In this document: piece by piece, positions 16,722 through 25,878 of the stretch | How the letters are laid out: each line of letters opens with the position of its first letter | How positions within the stretch are numbered: position 1 is the first letter of the stretch | Source of the DNA: a bacterium | GTDB lineage: Bacteria > Bacteroidota > Bacteroidia > Flavobacteriales > Schleiferiaceae | Direction of reading: 5' to 3' | DNA length: 64,000 nt | Assembly: GCA_016125155.1 (NCBI GenBank) | Contig: WGMI01000037.1 | Span: 1-64,000 of the forward strand | Position numbers and translations under genes: made by a program | Notes under the pieces: generated by a model | The model's database searches: none | What the model was told of the DNA's origin: nothing | The model's input: the letters and a program-made list of their open reading frames with translations, nothing else

Positions 16722-17675
16722 TCAGCGCTTCAGCAAAATGTAGTTGTTGAACCCCCCTATGGTTCGGCCGCCGAGCAGGTTTTGTTCGATCCATGTCAAA
16801 ACCCGGCTTTTTAGGCGATCGTGCGCCATCTTTTCCCGGTTGGGGTTGCGTTCGGATCGAGAATAATTGAGCTCTTTGGCCCAGTCAAAACGCTGCATCC
16901 ACGATTCCATGACTTTGGGATGGGTCCCTTTAAAGCGGCTCACCCGACCCAAGGGGCCATAATCGAATTCGCTGGGTCGGTTTTGATACATCGCCTGTAC
17001 TGCCTCGCTTCCTTTGTGGATGGTAGCCAGCGACTTTTGCTTGCGCTGCATCAGCCGGGGCGGACGCACATAGCCGTAGTGGTAGATTTCGGCGTGGGCC
17101 CTGGCCACCTTGAGCTTGAGGGTGCCTTCTTTGACGCGGTAATTCACTCCGTCGAATTCGGGAATGCGCCGAAACGACTGGGCTGAAATCCAGCTGTGCA
17201 TATCGGGGAGGTTGCGGACGATGCGGATTTCGTCTTTGTACCAATCGTGGCCCAAGTGGTGGTGGTCGAAGTCGCCATAAAAGTGGACATAGTCAAACAA
17301 CAGCCCCTCCACTTCCCTATCTTCGAGCAATTCCGCACACCGCTTTTGGAGGATGGGCAAATAGCGCTCGTGCACCACCTCGTCCGCCTGTATATAAAAC
17401 AGCCAATCGCCGGTGCAGGCCTTCATGGCGATGTCGGTTTGGTGGGCATTTTCCATGCCCCGCGGATAGCGCTCCAAATCCCAGACCGTATCGATGATTT
17501 TAATTTTGGGCGACCCAATGGCTTCAATCCGCGCCCGGCTGTCGTCGTCGGGATCGTTGTCTCCCAAGGCCACTACAAACTCATCGCAGATCGGCAAGAT
17601 CGACTCGATGGCTTCCCTCAGAGGGTAAAACAACTTTCCGGCGTTCTTCGCCATGGTGAAACCACTGATCTTCAT
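16722..17675 (-). CDS. Family 2 glycosyltransferase
   Basis: 317 residues from ATG 17675 (MKISGFTMAKN). The N-terminal GT-A fold has MAKNAGKLFYPLREAIESI, DEFVVALGDNDPDD, and YIQADEVVHE at the position where GT2 enzymes keep their DxD-type residues. The C-terminal half is basic and aromatic. It would transfer a sugar from a nucleotide donor; the acceptor is unknown. A much longer reading into the BatE gene is a shadow in another frame. It is 32 bases after batE on the same strand, so it may be the last gene of the Bat operon. No other polysaccharide genes are near. Confidence 0.85.
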   Translation of the reverse strand: MKISGFTMAKNAGKLFYPLREAIESILPICDEFVVALGDNDPDDDSRARIEAIGSPKIKIIDTVWDLERYPRGMENAHQTDIAMKACTGDWLFYIQADEVVHERYLPILQKRCAELLEDREVEGLLFDYVHFYGDFDHHHLGHDWYKDEIRIVRNLPDMHSWISAQSFRRIPEFDGVNYRVKEGTLKLKVARAHAEIYHYGYVRPPRLMQRKQKSLATIHKGSEAVQAMYQNRPSEFDYGPLGRVSRFKGTHPKVMESWMQRFDWAKELNYSRSERNPNREKMAHDRLKSRVLTWIEQNLLGGRTIGGFNNYILLKR

Positions 17676-17707
17676 CCTCTCGACAATGTTTCGTTCAAAG
17701 TAACGCC

Positions 17708-18466
17708 TTAGAGCAATTGGGCCGTTTCTCGCGGAATCCAACCCACTTTGCCGTCTTCGAGCCTCAGGGCCCACCAGGTGTCGGTGCGGTCTACCAGCCT
17801 GAATTCGGTGCCCTCGTGCAGCACAAACCCAATCGGGGCATCGGGAGCGGGTTCCGTGCGCACGTCGGTTCGGGCGGCAATCATTACTCCGGTTCGGTTC
17901 GAGGCCGTCCAACTGCGATCGAAGAGGGCGCCCATACCGGTCAATCCCCCGAACAGTGCACCCAGGGCAATGAGCCGAAGGCCCCATCGCCGTCGTTCCC
18001 ATCCCCACAAGGCTATGCCGATTCCGAGCAACAAAGACGTCAGACCTGTGATTCCAGCATATTCCAGAGGGCCCAGCCGCTCGAACAGCCATCGCATTTG
18101 CCGTTCCAACCACCCTTGGCGCAGAGGGACGAGTTGATCGACCGCAAGCGCACGGGCGCGTTGGACATTGTGGGCAATGTCTGGGTCAGAAGGACGGAGA
18201 ATTTGTGCCTTTCGATAGCTCCAAATCGCCGAGCCGATGTTTTTGAGACGGTAGTGGCAGTTGCCCAGATTGTACCATGCCAACGCTTGTTGGGGATCGC
18301 TCTGGGCCAACGAGTCGTACAGCGCCGCCGCCCGGGCATAGTCCTGATCGCGATAGGCGGCTTCAGCCCTATCCCACGCATCGGGGGCCACTGCTGCCTC
18401 CGCGTTGTGCAGGCCGAAGGCCAAGAGTAGCAGTATGGAAGCGAACCCGCTCAAAGTTTGGTGCAT
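17708..18466 (-). CDS. batE: BatE, TPR and SH3-like Bat protein
   Basis: 252 residues from ATG 18466 (MHQTLSGFAS). Signal peptide (1-22), TPR repeats at about 28-100 (AAEAAYRDQDYARAAALYDSLA and AWYNLGNCHYRLKNIGSAIWSY), two membrane segments at about 120-175, and a bacterial SH3-like end (VRTEPAPDAPIGFVLHEGTEF). This is the BatE arrangement of the Bacteroides aerotolerance locus. The exact role of Bat proteins is unsettled; they assemble envelope complexes. Its start overlaps the end of batD by 16 bases. Confidence 0.85.
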   Translation of the reverse strand: MHQTLSGFASILLLLAFGLHNAEAAVAPDAWDRAEAAYRDQDYARAAALYDSLAQSDPQQALAWYNLGNCHYRLKNIGSAIWSYRKAQILRPSDPDIAHNVQRARALAVDQLVPLRQGWLERQMRWLFERLGPLEYAGITGLTSLLLGIGIALWGWERRRWGLRLIALGALFGGLTGMGALFDRSWTASNRTGVMIAARTDVRTEPAPDAPIGFVLHEGTEFRLVDRTDTWWALRLEDGKVGWIPRETAQLL

Positions 18467-20154
18467 AGGTCGGCAAAAGTCGAGATCCATTGGGCAGATT
18501 GGCCCTCTGTTGATGCGCCCGAATAGCGCAGCGATTCGAGCTTCATTTTGAGCGCGAGCAATTGGTCGACCACTGCAGGGTCCAATCCATGGTCCAACAA
18601 TGCGGTCCGGGCGCGATTCTGGTTGAATTCCGCAGCCGAAATACCAGCCACTTCGGTACAATAGCGCCCGATGAGTTCCAATGCGACTTCAGGGGTAGGT
18701 CCTGGGCCGCGCTTCGAGAGAATCCCCGATTGTTCAACCTGTTTTTTCCACCGCTCTTTTGGGGTGTCGGTTCGGCGAACGCGCGCCCTGCCGAGGGCTC
18801 CCACCACCAGCCCGAGCATCAAAAGAGCACTGGTGCCCCACCACAAAGGCGCAGAAGATACCCGTGAACGCGACTTACCTGAGGGTTTGCGCACATAGCG
18901 AATGTCTTCGGCCAAGGTGGTCACCGATTCTTTGGCTGCTCCAGCTGGGGCGGCTTCGGATGTACTGCCCTCTTCGAGCTCGAACTGAAGGGGTTCGCTT
19001 TTCAAAACCACATAGGTGGCTTTTTGAGGGTCGAAGTAGCTGAAGGAAATCGAAGGAATGGTATACACCCCTTTGTGCCGGGGAATGAGGAGTATCTCGA
19101 TCCACTTGCTCCCCGAAAATCCGTTCGAACCCAGATTCAGGCGTTCGCCTCGCTCGGGTTCAAACGATTCGACCAAGGCGGGAAGCTCTGGGCGCTCGAG
19201 CTCGACGAGTCCGAGGTTGCCCTGGCCTTTGACCTCGACCCGCAGTTTGACAGGACTTCCTGGGCCCGGTCGTTCGGTATCGAGGGCGGCAGAAAGGGTA
19301 TATTGCCCTACAGCACCACTAAAGTCCGCGGGTCGGTCGCGTTCTGGAAGGGGTTTGATTTGAATGGATGGGGCGGGTCGGCGGTCTGAAAAGCGAGCCC
19401 CTTTTTGCATCGGCCATCCGAAAGGATCTCGAGCGTATCCACCCTTCAGGGCGACACCTTCGAGCGAAAGCGCTCCCGTCAACGCAGCATCGGGAATTTG
19501 GGGAATCACCATAAACCGCTTTTCGAGCGACCATTGATAGGGAATTCCGTCGAGGGTGCGCCGGCCCTGTTTGCCCGCATTGGGTATGTCGAGTTCTCGT
19601 TTGTAGTATCCCTTCCACTCTACGTCGTCCCGGGCATTGACCTGCTGTACTGTGCCCTGGGTGTAATACACATAATCCAACAACAAGGGCTCGCCTACAT
19701 AGACCGAGTTTCGGCTGGCTTCAATGCGGTACAGAGCCGGAGCTGGGGCTTTCGGAGCCGATTCTTGATCCGAAGGGTCTGCTTGAGCCACCTCGATCTG
19801 CAAGGGTTTGCTCGCAATCGCCGCTCCGTTGACCTGGATGTGCGCGGGGCCAATGGTCAAGGTGCCTGTGCGCTTCGGTCGAACGACAAACTGGTACGCC
19901 AGCTCTATGCGCATCTGTCCTTGCACAATCGTGGTGCTTTGAGAGACCGAGGGCCCGGCAAGGACCGTCCAGTCTGCATTCCAATCCGGGGCAACAAAGT
20001 TGCGCCCGCTCGCGTTGCACGCGAACTGAACGCGAATGTCCTGGTTCAGCCCGATGGCATACCGACTGGCAGTTGCCAACAGCTGGGGTTGGGCTTGCCC
20101 GGTCAGCCAAGCGACCACCGATATACAGCACAAAACGAGGGTAGACCGATTCAC
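18451..20154 (-). CDS. batD: BatD, Bat-operon protein with BatD domain
   Basis: 567 residues from GTG 20154, overlapping the batC stop as GTGA. A signal peptide (1-20, AQPQ) precedes a large periplasmic beta-sandwich part with repeats such as YQFVVRPKRTGTLTIGPA and KGQGNLGLVELERPELPALVESFEPE, the latter being a BatD-family block. A membrane segment at about 430-450 (LWWGTSALLMLGLVVGAL) is followed by a cytoplasmic helical end. Role inferred from the Bat operon: part of an envelope complex with the VWA proteins BatA and BatB. Confidence 0.9.
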   Translation of the reverse strand: MNRSTLVLCCISVVAWLTGQAQPQLLATASRYAIGLNQDIRVQFACNASGRNFVAPDWNADWTVLAGPSVSQSTTIVQGQMRIELAYQFVVRPKRTGTLTIGPAHIQVNGAAIASKPLQIEVAQADPSDQESAPKAPAPALYRIEASRNSVYVGEPLLLDYVYYTQGTVQQVNARDDVEWKGYYKRELDIPNAGKQGRRTLDGIPYQWSLEKRFMVIPQIPDAALTGALSLEGVALKGGYARDPFGWPMQKGARFSDRRPAPSIQIKPLPERDRPADFSGAVGQYTLSAALDTERPGPGSPVKLRVEVKGQGNLGLVELERPELPALVESFEPERGERLNLGSNGFSGSKWIEILLIPRHKGVYTIPSISFSYFDPQKATYVVLKSEPLQFELEEGSTSEAAPAGAAKESVTTLAEDIRYVRKPSGKSRSRVSSAPLWWGTSALLMLGLVVGALGRARVRRTDTPKERWKKQVEQSGILSKRGPGPTPEVALELIGRYCTEVAGISAAEFNQNRARTALLDHGLDPAVVDQLLALKMKLESLRYSGASTEGQSAQWISTFADLCTKL

Positions 20155-20891
20155 CAGTTCTTGCCGTCCAGGCCTTGTTTAGGAGGTTGTTTGTCTTCTC
20201 TCAACTTCTTCTGTACCCGGGCATCTTCCTGTTCCAACGCATCGAGCAGTTGTTCGACCTCTTCAGGACGCATTCCGCTCGATCCCCGTTTGGGCTCGTT
20301 TTTTTCAGGCGATCCCGGTTGGTCCTGGGGATTTCCGGATTCTGGAGAGGCACCTTGACTTTGAGGAGAAGCGTCACCGTCTTTCTCTTCGGGAGATTCC
20401 TGAGGCTGGTTTTCTGCACTCGAAGGTGGTGGAGGGGGGGCGCCCAGTTTCCGAAGACTTTGCGCCAGATTGTATTGAGCCAGAGGATCGCCGGGTTGGA
20501 GTTTGAGCGATTCTGCATATCCTTCGGCCGCACCCTTGTAGTTTTTTTGTTGGTAGCGTGCATTCCCCAAATTGTGGAGCGCCTTGGCGCGCAGTTGCCG
20601 ATCGTCGGTGTGTTTCAAAGCCTCGGTATAGGCCTTTTCTGCTTCCGCATAGCGTTCCTGTCGATAGAGTGCATCGCCCAGGTTGAACGAGCGCATTGCC
20701 TCCCATTGGGGTGATTGACTCCCAGATTGATAGGCTTGTTCGGCCGCGTCATAGGCTCCTTTTTGGTAGGCGCGGTTGCCTTTGCGCAGGGCTTCGCGCG
20801 CATCGGTCTGTGCCGAAGCATACCAAGGCAGAGCCATGGCGATACACCCCATCCAAATCGCAGCCGTTAGGCGGACTGTATTCGTTGCCAT
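20151..20891 (-). CDS. batC: BatC, TPR protein
   Basis: 246 residues. A signal peptide (to about residue 27, ASAQ) precedes three TPR repeats at about 30-140 (ALRKGNRAYQKGAYDAAEQAY, RSFNLGDALYRQERYAEAEKAY, KALHNLGNARYQQKNYKGAAEGY) and a Pro/Ser/Glu-rich acidic tail at about 155-246. It lies between batB and batD, and starts 25 bases inside batB. As in other Bacteroidota it is expected to mediate protein contacts in the periplasm. Confidence 0.88.
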   Translation of the reverse strand: MATNTVRLTAAIWMGCIAMALPWYASAQTDAREALRKGNRAYQKGAYDAAEQAYQSGSQSPQWEAMRSFNLGDALYRQERYAEAEKAYTEALKHTDDRQLRAKALHNLGNARYQQKNYKGAAEGYAESLKLQPGDPLAQYNLAQSLRKLGAPPPPPSSAENQPQESPEEKDGDASPQSQGASPESGNPQDQPGSPEKNEPKRGSSGMRPEEVEQLLDALEQEDARVQKKLREDKQPPKQGLDGKNW

Positions 20892-21889
20892 TTTTTAGAG
20901 GTTTCCGGAATCAGAAAATCGATGAGCAAAGCGAGTGCCGCGAGCGCCACAAAAATGGGAAACAGCGAGTCTCTCTGTTTTAAATCGTTGGTTTCCAGAA
21001 TCATTTTGTCCATGTTTGCCCATTCACCTTCAAGTTGTTCGGCGGTTTTGCGGGTGTCGTCGGCTGACAAATAGACACCTCCCCCTCTGGAGGCCAGTGC
21101 ATTTAATAAATCGGGTCGAGCGCGTGTCAAAACGGTTTGGCCCTCTGAATCTTTGAGATAACGGTTCATTTGGCCGAAATCGTCCCGGAGCGGAATAGGC
21201 CCTCCCGTTTCTGTGCCTACACCGAGCGAAAACAGTCGTATTCCCTTTTCCTTCAGTTCCGAGGCAACGGCTTCGGACGCCCCAGAATGGTCTTCACCGT
21301 CCGAAACAAGGACGAGGGCTCTGCTCATCCCCGATTCGCTGCTGAACAGTTCGGCCCCAGTGATCAGCGCGTTGTCGAGTTGGGTGCCCTGTCGATCGAC
21401 TTGATCGGGCTGGGCGTCGGCCAAGAAGAGCGCTGCCGCCGCATAATCGTGGGTCAAAGGCAGCAAAGGGTAGGCGCTCCCTGCATACACCACCAGCCCC
21501 ACCTTGTCGCCGGTGCGTCGGTCCAAAATGGACTTGATGAGTTGTTTGGCCTTGAGCAAACGGCTTGGTTGGACATCTTCGCAGAGCATGCTGTTCGAAA
21601 CATCGAGGGCAAAGACGAGTTCCATCCCTTTGCGTTCCATCGGCACACTTTCAAAACCGAGTTGGGGGTTGGCCAAGGCCACGATGGTGCAGGCCCAGGC
21701 CGTGGTGTGCAAACCGACCCTCCCAATGTACCGCCCTGTAGACATCGGCATGAGCAACCGCCGGGCATTGTCGGGATGCATCACGGTTTCTATACGCTTC
21801 TGACTCCTGAGTCGATGAACCCCAAGCAGCCACCAGAGCAGGGGGAGGGCCGCCAGAGCCCACAACAACAAAGGGCGTTCCCATTCCAT
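20867..21889 (-). CDS. batB: BatB, VWA-domain membrane protein
   Basis: 340 residues. Membrane segments at about 7-23 and 60-74, a von Willebrand factor A domain from about 90 with MIDAS motif DVSNS (Asp96, Ser98, Ser100) and VLVSDGEDHSG, and a C-terminal membrane segment at about 312-330. The VWA part faces the periplasm. BatA and BatB are near-paralogues that assemble with the other Bat proteins. The ATG overlaps the batA stop by one base (TGATG). Confidence 0.9.
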   Translation of the reverse strand: MEWERPLLLWALAALPLLWWLLGVHRLRSQKRIETVMHPDNARRLLMPMSTGRYIGRVGLHTTAWACTIVALANPQLGFESVPMERKGMELVFALDVSNSMLCEDVQPSRLLKAKQLIKSILDRRTGDKVGLVVYAGSAYPLLPLTHDYAAAALFLADAQPDQVDRQGTQLDNALITGAELFSSESGMSRALVLVSDGEDHSGASEAVASELKEKGIRLFSLGVGTETGGPIPLRDDFGQMNRYLKDSEGQTVLTRARPDLLNALASRGGGVYLSADDTRKTAEQLEGEWANMDKMILETNDLKQRDSLFPIFVALAALALLIDFLIPETSKKWQRIQSA

Positions 21890-22902
21890 CAGGACAGCGC
21901 GCTTTTAAACCAAGTGAGCCGGAGCAAGACATCGAGCATCAACAAAATGCTTGCCGCCCATACCCAGCCCCGGTAGTGTTCTCGGTAGTTCAGGTAGCGG
22001 GTTTCTTCTACTTCGATTTTCTCGAGGCGGTCGATTTCGCGGTAGATCTCGTCGAGCGAGGCATTGTCCGTGGCCCGAAAATAGCGTCCGCCAGTGGCCT
22101 GAGCGATGCGCTTCAGCAAGTCCTCGTCTATTTCGACCGGGGCCATGCGGTACAGGAGTCCTCCCCCGGGGGCATAGGCATAGGGAGAGGGCGCCATACC
22201 CGTTGTTCCCACCCCAATCGTATACACTTTTAACCCCGTTTCCTTTGCGAGGACAAGGGCGGTTTCCGGATCAATGGCGCCTTGGTTGTTGACGCCATCG
22301 GTGACCAGCACAGCGATCTTGCTTTCGCCTTGGGTATTCCGAAGTCGGTTGACCGCATTGGCAAGCCCCATGCCGATGGCGGTTCCGTCGGTGATTTTGC
22401 CAAAATCGAGCCGCCCCAAGGCATCGATAAGCAACCTGTGATCGGTCGTCAGCGGACAGGCCGTATAACTCTCTCCGGCAAAAGCCACCAATCCAATGCG
22501 GTCCGTAGGGCGCCCCTCGATAAACCGCTGAACCACCGCTTTGCTGGCTTCCAGCCGATTGGGTTTAAAGTCCCTGGACAACATACTGGCCGAAACATCG
22601 AGGGCAATGGCGATGTCGACCCCGGTCTTCGATTGGCGCTCTACGTTGAGGTCTTCGCTCCTTGGTCGCGCCAAGCCCACAATCAGAAGCCCAAGTGCAC
22701 CGAGGCGCAGGCCATCTAGCCCCCGGTATATTCGGGTTTTCCAAGTGTTTCGAAACGGGGAATGGCCCGGACTCCAACCGGTAAAACGCACCTCGGGTTT
22801 GCAAAATCGCCGGAGCACGACCACCGACAATACCAACCACGGCAGGAGTAGGAACAACATCCCTGGAAGGGCAAAATCGACGGGAGTAAAGGGCAGGCTC
22901 AT
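21889..22902 (-). CDS. batA: BatA, VWA-domain membrane protein
   Basis: 337 residues. Two N-terminal membrane segments (about 12-32 and 62-78), a VWA domain with MIDAS motif DVSAS (Asp102, Ser104, Ser106), VLVTDGVNNQG, and a C-terminal membrane segment at about 312-330. It overlaps the upstream gene by 4 bases (ATGA) and batB by one. Same proposed role as BatB. Confidence 0.9.
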   Translation of the reverse strand: MSLPFTPVDFALPGMLFLLLPWLVLSVVVLRRFCKPEVRFTGWSPGHSPFRNTWKTRIYRGLDGLRLGALGLLIVGLARPRSEDLNVERQSKTGVDIAIALDVSASMLSRDFKPNRLEASKAVVQRFIEGRPTDRIGLVAFAGESYTACPLTTDHRLLIDALGRLDFGKITDGTAIGMGLANAVNRLRNTQGESKIAVLVTDGVNNQGAIDPETALVLAKETGLKVYTIGVGTTGMAPSPYAYAPGGGLLYRMAPVEIDEDLLKRIAQATGGRYFRATDNASLDEIYREIDRLEKIEVEETRYLNYREHYRGWVWAASILLMLDVLLRLTWFKSALS

Positions 22903-23786
22903 CGCTCTTGATCCATCGATTCGACTTCAGAGACGGTCATCTTGTTCCGATCTTCCTCGTGCCATTCGAGCAGTTGTTCGATGCGGTCCAAATCCTGAGG
23001 ATCGTTGTTGCGAATGCGGTCTTCGGCATATTTGGCCAAATCGGCGCGCTCCGCCAAGGTTTGCAACGCACTGCGCTTAAGGAGGTTCCATGCGCTCAAG
23101 TCCAACAATCCCGCCAGCTCCGAATTGGTTCGCTCGAGGGCGTCAACCCCGAGGGCGCGCTTTAAATAGGCCCTGTACACATCGGTGGCTCGGGTGTAAA
23201 AGGCCTCGGGCGACAACTGCTCCCAGGAGCGTTCTTCCCTCAATTGGCGCAGAGCCTCGAGCGCCTCTTGGTGCGGATCGACAACCCTATCGGCTTCGTG
23301 CAAAGTCGCTTTTGGAGCCGCCAAGAGCTTTTTGCGGATTGCGTAGAGAACAAAGGCGCCCACCATCGCGATCAAAAGGACGACAAGGGCGATGATCAGC
23401 CAATTGCGTCCGGGATCGAGGGGCTCGTGAATGTCTTCGAGTTCTACCTCGGGGCGGGGGGGCGGCAAAAAGACCCCGATGGAAGTGCTTCCCGATCCAA
23501 GGGTTTCCCCGGCTTCCGAAAGGGCGTATACCGTGAGTGCCAGCAATCCGGAATCGAGCGCCATAACGCGCAACCGAGTGGTAGAATCGGTGGCGGTGCC
23601 CGTACTGTCGAGCAGGATCCACGAAGAATCTGGAGAAACCCTCCATTGGGCGGCGCGCATACCCGCTGTCAAGTTCGATTCGGTTCCAATCGCGACCGCC
23701 TGTGTATCGGGCCTTAGGTCCAACGTTTGTCCCCAGAGCGCGGCAGGCATCAACCAAAAAGTACAGACTATGGACAGGAGTTTCAT
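22899..23786 (-). CDS. Bat-operon membrane protein of unknown function
   Basis: 295 residues from ATG 23786 (MKLLSIVCTFW). Signal peptide (1-19, ending LWGQ), a periplasmic beta-rich part (about 20-130), one membrane segment at about 138-160 (NWLIIALVVLLIAMVGAFVLY) and a charged cytoplasmic end with helices (EALEALRQLREERSW, YRAYLKRALGVDALERTNSELA) resembling DUF4381/DUF4129-type ends of Bat loci. It sits between the DUF58 gene (ATGA overlap) and batA (ATGA overlap), so it is likely made in fixed ratio with them. Function unknown. Confidence 0.8.
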   Translation of the reverse strand: MKLLSIVCTFWLMPAALWGQTLDLRPDTQAVAIGTESNLTAGMRAAQWRVSPDSSWILLDSTGTATDSTTRLRVMALDSGLLALTVYALSEAGETLGSGSTSIGVFLPPPRPEVELEDIHEPLDPGRNWLIIALVVLLIAMVGAFVLYAIRKKLLAAPKATLHEADRVVDPHQEALEALRQLREERSWEQLSPEAFYTRATDVYRAYLKRALGVDALERTNSELAGLLDLSAWNLLKRSALQTLAERADLAKYAEDRIRNNDPQDLDRIEQLLEWHEEDRNKMTVSEVESMDQER

Positions 23787-24655
23787 CGTCTCGCGCGTTG
23801 GGCAAACAATTGGAACAAGGGGGTCGCCACATCCCGACCCGGCACGAGTTCGATCAAGGGGCTGGCGCAAGCGGCAAAGGCCTGGTTTCCGTAATCGTTA
23901 AAACCGGCAATGGACGTTTCGTAGAGCCGTCTTTGGGCGGGATCGCCGGTGTCAACCAACACCGGGGTTCCGGTTTCCGGGTTCAGCATTTGAACCAAAC
24001 CCCAGCGCGGCAGGGTTTTTTCGGCCGGGTCCATGACCCTTAGCCCCATCAAGTCGTGCTTTCGCCCAAAGGGTTTCAAAACGTCGGCATAGGGTTTGCT
24101 CAAAAAGTCCGACATCAGGAAAACAATGGTCTTTCGGTGGGTTACCGATTGCGCAAAGCGCAGTGCGGCTGCAATATCGGTGCTACCGCTTTGAATGGGC
24201 TGTTCGATCAGTGTGCGCAGAATGCCGAAGGTGGCCGATTTTCCCTTGCGCGGGGGCAAATACACTTCGGTCCGATCGCTAAAGGCAATCAACCCCACTT
24301 TGTCGTTGTTTCGCAGCGCTGATACCGCAAGCAGGGCACAGGCCTCGAGCAGGGTTTCGCGCTTCGAGCCCAAAGCGCCCCCAAACCCCGAAGAAGCACT
24401 CAAATCGACCATCAACAATACGCTCAACTCCCGATCTTCTTCGAGCACTTTCACATAAGGCTCACGAAGACGGGCAGTAACGTTCCAGTCGATGCTGCGC
24501 ACCTCGTCTCCCGGTTGATAGGCACGCACCTCGCGAAACGACATCCCCCTGCCCCGAAATGAGCTGTGGTAGGCACCCGAAAACAAATTCTGACTGCTCT
24601 TGCGCGCTTTGATTTCGAGCCGGCGCACCCTTTTGATCAGTTCCAGCGTATCCAT
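23783..24655 (-). CDS. DUF58 domain protein of the MoxR-Bat locus
   Basis: 290 residues with the DUF58 block GRGMSFREVRAYQPGDEV followed by RSIDWNVTARLREPYVK (about 35-70), LLMVDLSASSGFG, which is a VWA-like MIDAS (DLSAS), and KVGLIAFSD. DUF58 proteins always accompany MoxR ATPases and are thought to be their clients. It lies 20 bases after moxR and overlaps the next gene by 4. No signal peptide. Confidence 0.9.
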   Translation of the reverse strand: MDTLELIKRVRRLEIKARKSSQNLFSGAYHSSFRGRGMSFREVRAYQPGDEVRSIDWNVTARLREPYVKVLEEDRELSVLLMVDLSASSGFGGALGSKRETLLEACALLAVSALRNNDKVGLIAFSDRTEVYLPPRKGKSATFGILRTLIEQPIQSGSTDIAAALRFAQSVTHRKTIVFLMSDFLSKPYADVLKPFGRKHDLMGLRVMDPAEKTLPRWGLVQMLNPETGTPVLVDTGDPAQRRLYETSIAGFNDYGNQAFAACASPLIELVPGRDVATPLFQLFAQRARR

Positions 24656-24675
24656 ACCCCTGGGTTCAACCGCGC

Positions 24676-25698
24676 TTATGGCACTTCTACTGAATGCAGC
24701 AAGTCGTCGATGATGTTTTGCGCTTTAATGTTCTCGGCCTCCGCTTCATAGGTCAGCGCAATCCGATGGCGAAGCACATCTCCGGCTATGTTGCGCACAT
24801 CTTCGGGAATCACAAAAGAGCGATGGCGGATAAAAGCCAATACCCGGGCTGCCTTGGCCAGATTGATGCTCGCTCGGGGCGAGGCTCCACAGGCGATCAG
24901 GGGCTGTAGACGCTGGAGTTTGTAGCGTTCGGGGTGGCGCGTGGCCTGAACCAAATCGAGGATGTAGGTTTCGATTTTGGCGTCCAAATACACATTGCGA
25001 ATCGATTGCTTGGCTTGTTCCAGTGTCTGCAATCCGACTACAGGGCGAATCGGAAGCGGCTCGTCGTTGATTTGTCTGCGGACGATTTCGCGCTCCTCTT
25101 CCAAACTCGGATAATCGATGACCGTCTTGAGCAAAAATCGATCGAGTTGCGCCTCAGGTAAGGGATAGGTTCCCTCTTGTTCCAGCGGATTTTGGGTCGC
25201 CAAAACCAAAAAGGGCCTTGGGAGCGGAAACGTTTGATCTCCAATCGTGATCTGTTTTTCCTGCATGGCTTCGAGCAGGGCGCTTTGCACCTTGGCCGGG
25301 GCCCGGTTGATTTCGTCAGCGAGGACGAAATGCGCGAAAACAGGCCCCTTTTTTACTTCAAAGCTGTGATTTTGAACATTGTAGATTTGCGTTCCGATCA
25401 AATCGCTCGGGAGCAGGTCGGGGGTGAATTGGATCCGAGAAAAGTCGGCTTCAAACGCTTGTGCCAAACTTTTAATGGCCAGTGTTTTGGCCAATCCAGG
25501 TACCCCTTCGAGCAGAATATGACCGTTTCCGAGCAACCCGATCAGCAGGCGTTCCAGCATGGCGTTTTGCCCGACCAAAACCTTGCCGAGTTCGGCAGAA
25601 AGGGCATCGACAAAGGCACTGTCTCGCACAACGCGTTCTTCTTGACCCAAGCCGCCCTCCGCAGAGACAGCCGGGCCGAGACCATCTTGATGTTCCAT
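24676..25698 (-). CDS. MoxR family AAA+ ATPase
   Basis: 340 residues. Walker A is GVPGLAKT (65-72, Lys71), the usual MoxR form in which the G of GKT is A. Next come VLADEINRAPAKVQSALLEAMQE (Walker B and the ATPase lid entry), FLVLATQNPLEQEGTYPLPEAQLDRF (sensor 1 and Arg-finger region), and the sensor 2 GASPRASINLAKAARV. MoxR ATPases act as chaperone-like assembly factors for VWA and DUF58 clients, both of which follow here. It heads the operon moxR-DUF58-unknown-batA-batB-batC-batD-batE. Confidence 0.93.
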   Translation of the reverse strand: MEHQDGLGPAVSAEGGLGQEERVVRDSAFVDALSAELGKVLVGQNAMLERLLIGLLGNGHILLEGVPGLAKTLAIKSLAQAFEADFSRIQFTPDLLPSDLIGTQIYNVQNHSFEVKKGPVFAHFVLADEINRAPAKVQSALLEAMQEKQITIGDQTFPLPRPFLVLATQNPLEQEGTYPLPEAQLDRFLLKTVIDYPSLEEEREIVRRQINDEPLPIRPVVGLQTLEQAKQSIRNVYLDAKIETYILDLVQATRHPERYKLQRLQPLIACGASPRASINLAKAARVLAFIRHRSFVIPEDVRNIAGDVLRHRIALTYEAEAENIKAQNIIDDLLHSVEVP

Positions 25699-25866
25699 CG
25701 TTCTTGTTTAGGCCGTTCTGGAATCCGCAGTATTGAATTCGGGTCTTGGCAGGGGACCCATGGCAGATTCAACCCTCGCAAATCTGCACAAATCTGTCGA
25801 CAGTTCTCGTTAAAAAGGTGTTAAGCTATTTCGCTCAAATCCTGTTAAAAATGCCGTTCAACGCAC

Positions 25867-25874
25867 TACCTTTA
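25867..25874 (+). promoter_or_regulatory. Candidate -7 element of the hybrid sensor gene
   Basis: TACCTTTA, one mismatch to TAnnTTTG, ends 4 bases before the ATG at 25879. No clear TTG box upstream. Confidence 0.27.
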
Positions 25875-25878
25875 GTCG

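Noticed and set aside
17676-18113. N-terminal extension of the glycosyltransferase
   Set aside because: The extension lies inside batE in another frame and has no GT-A features; the ATG at 17675 starts the fold.
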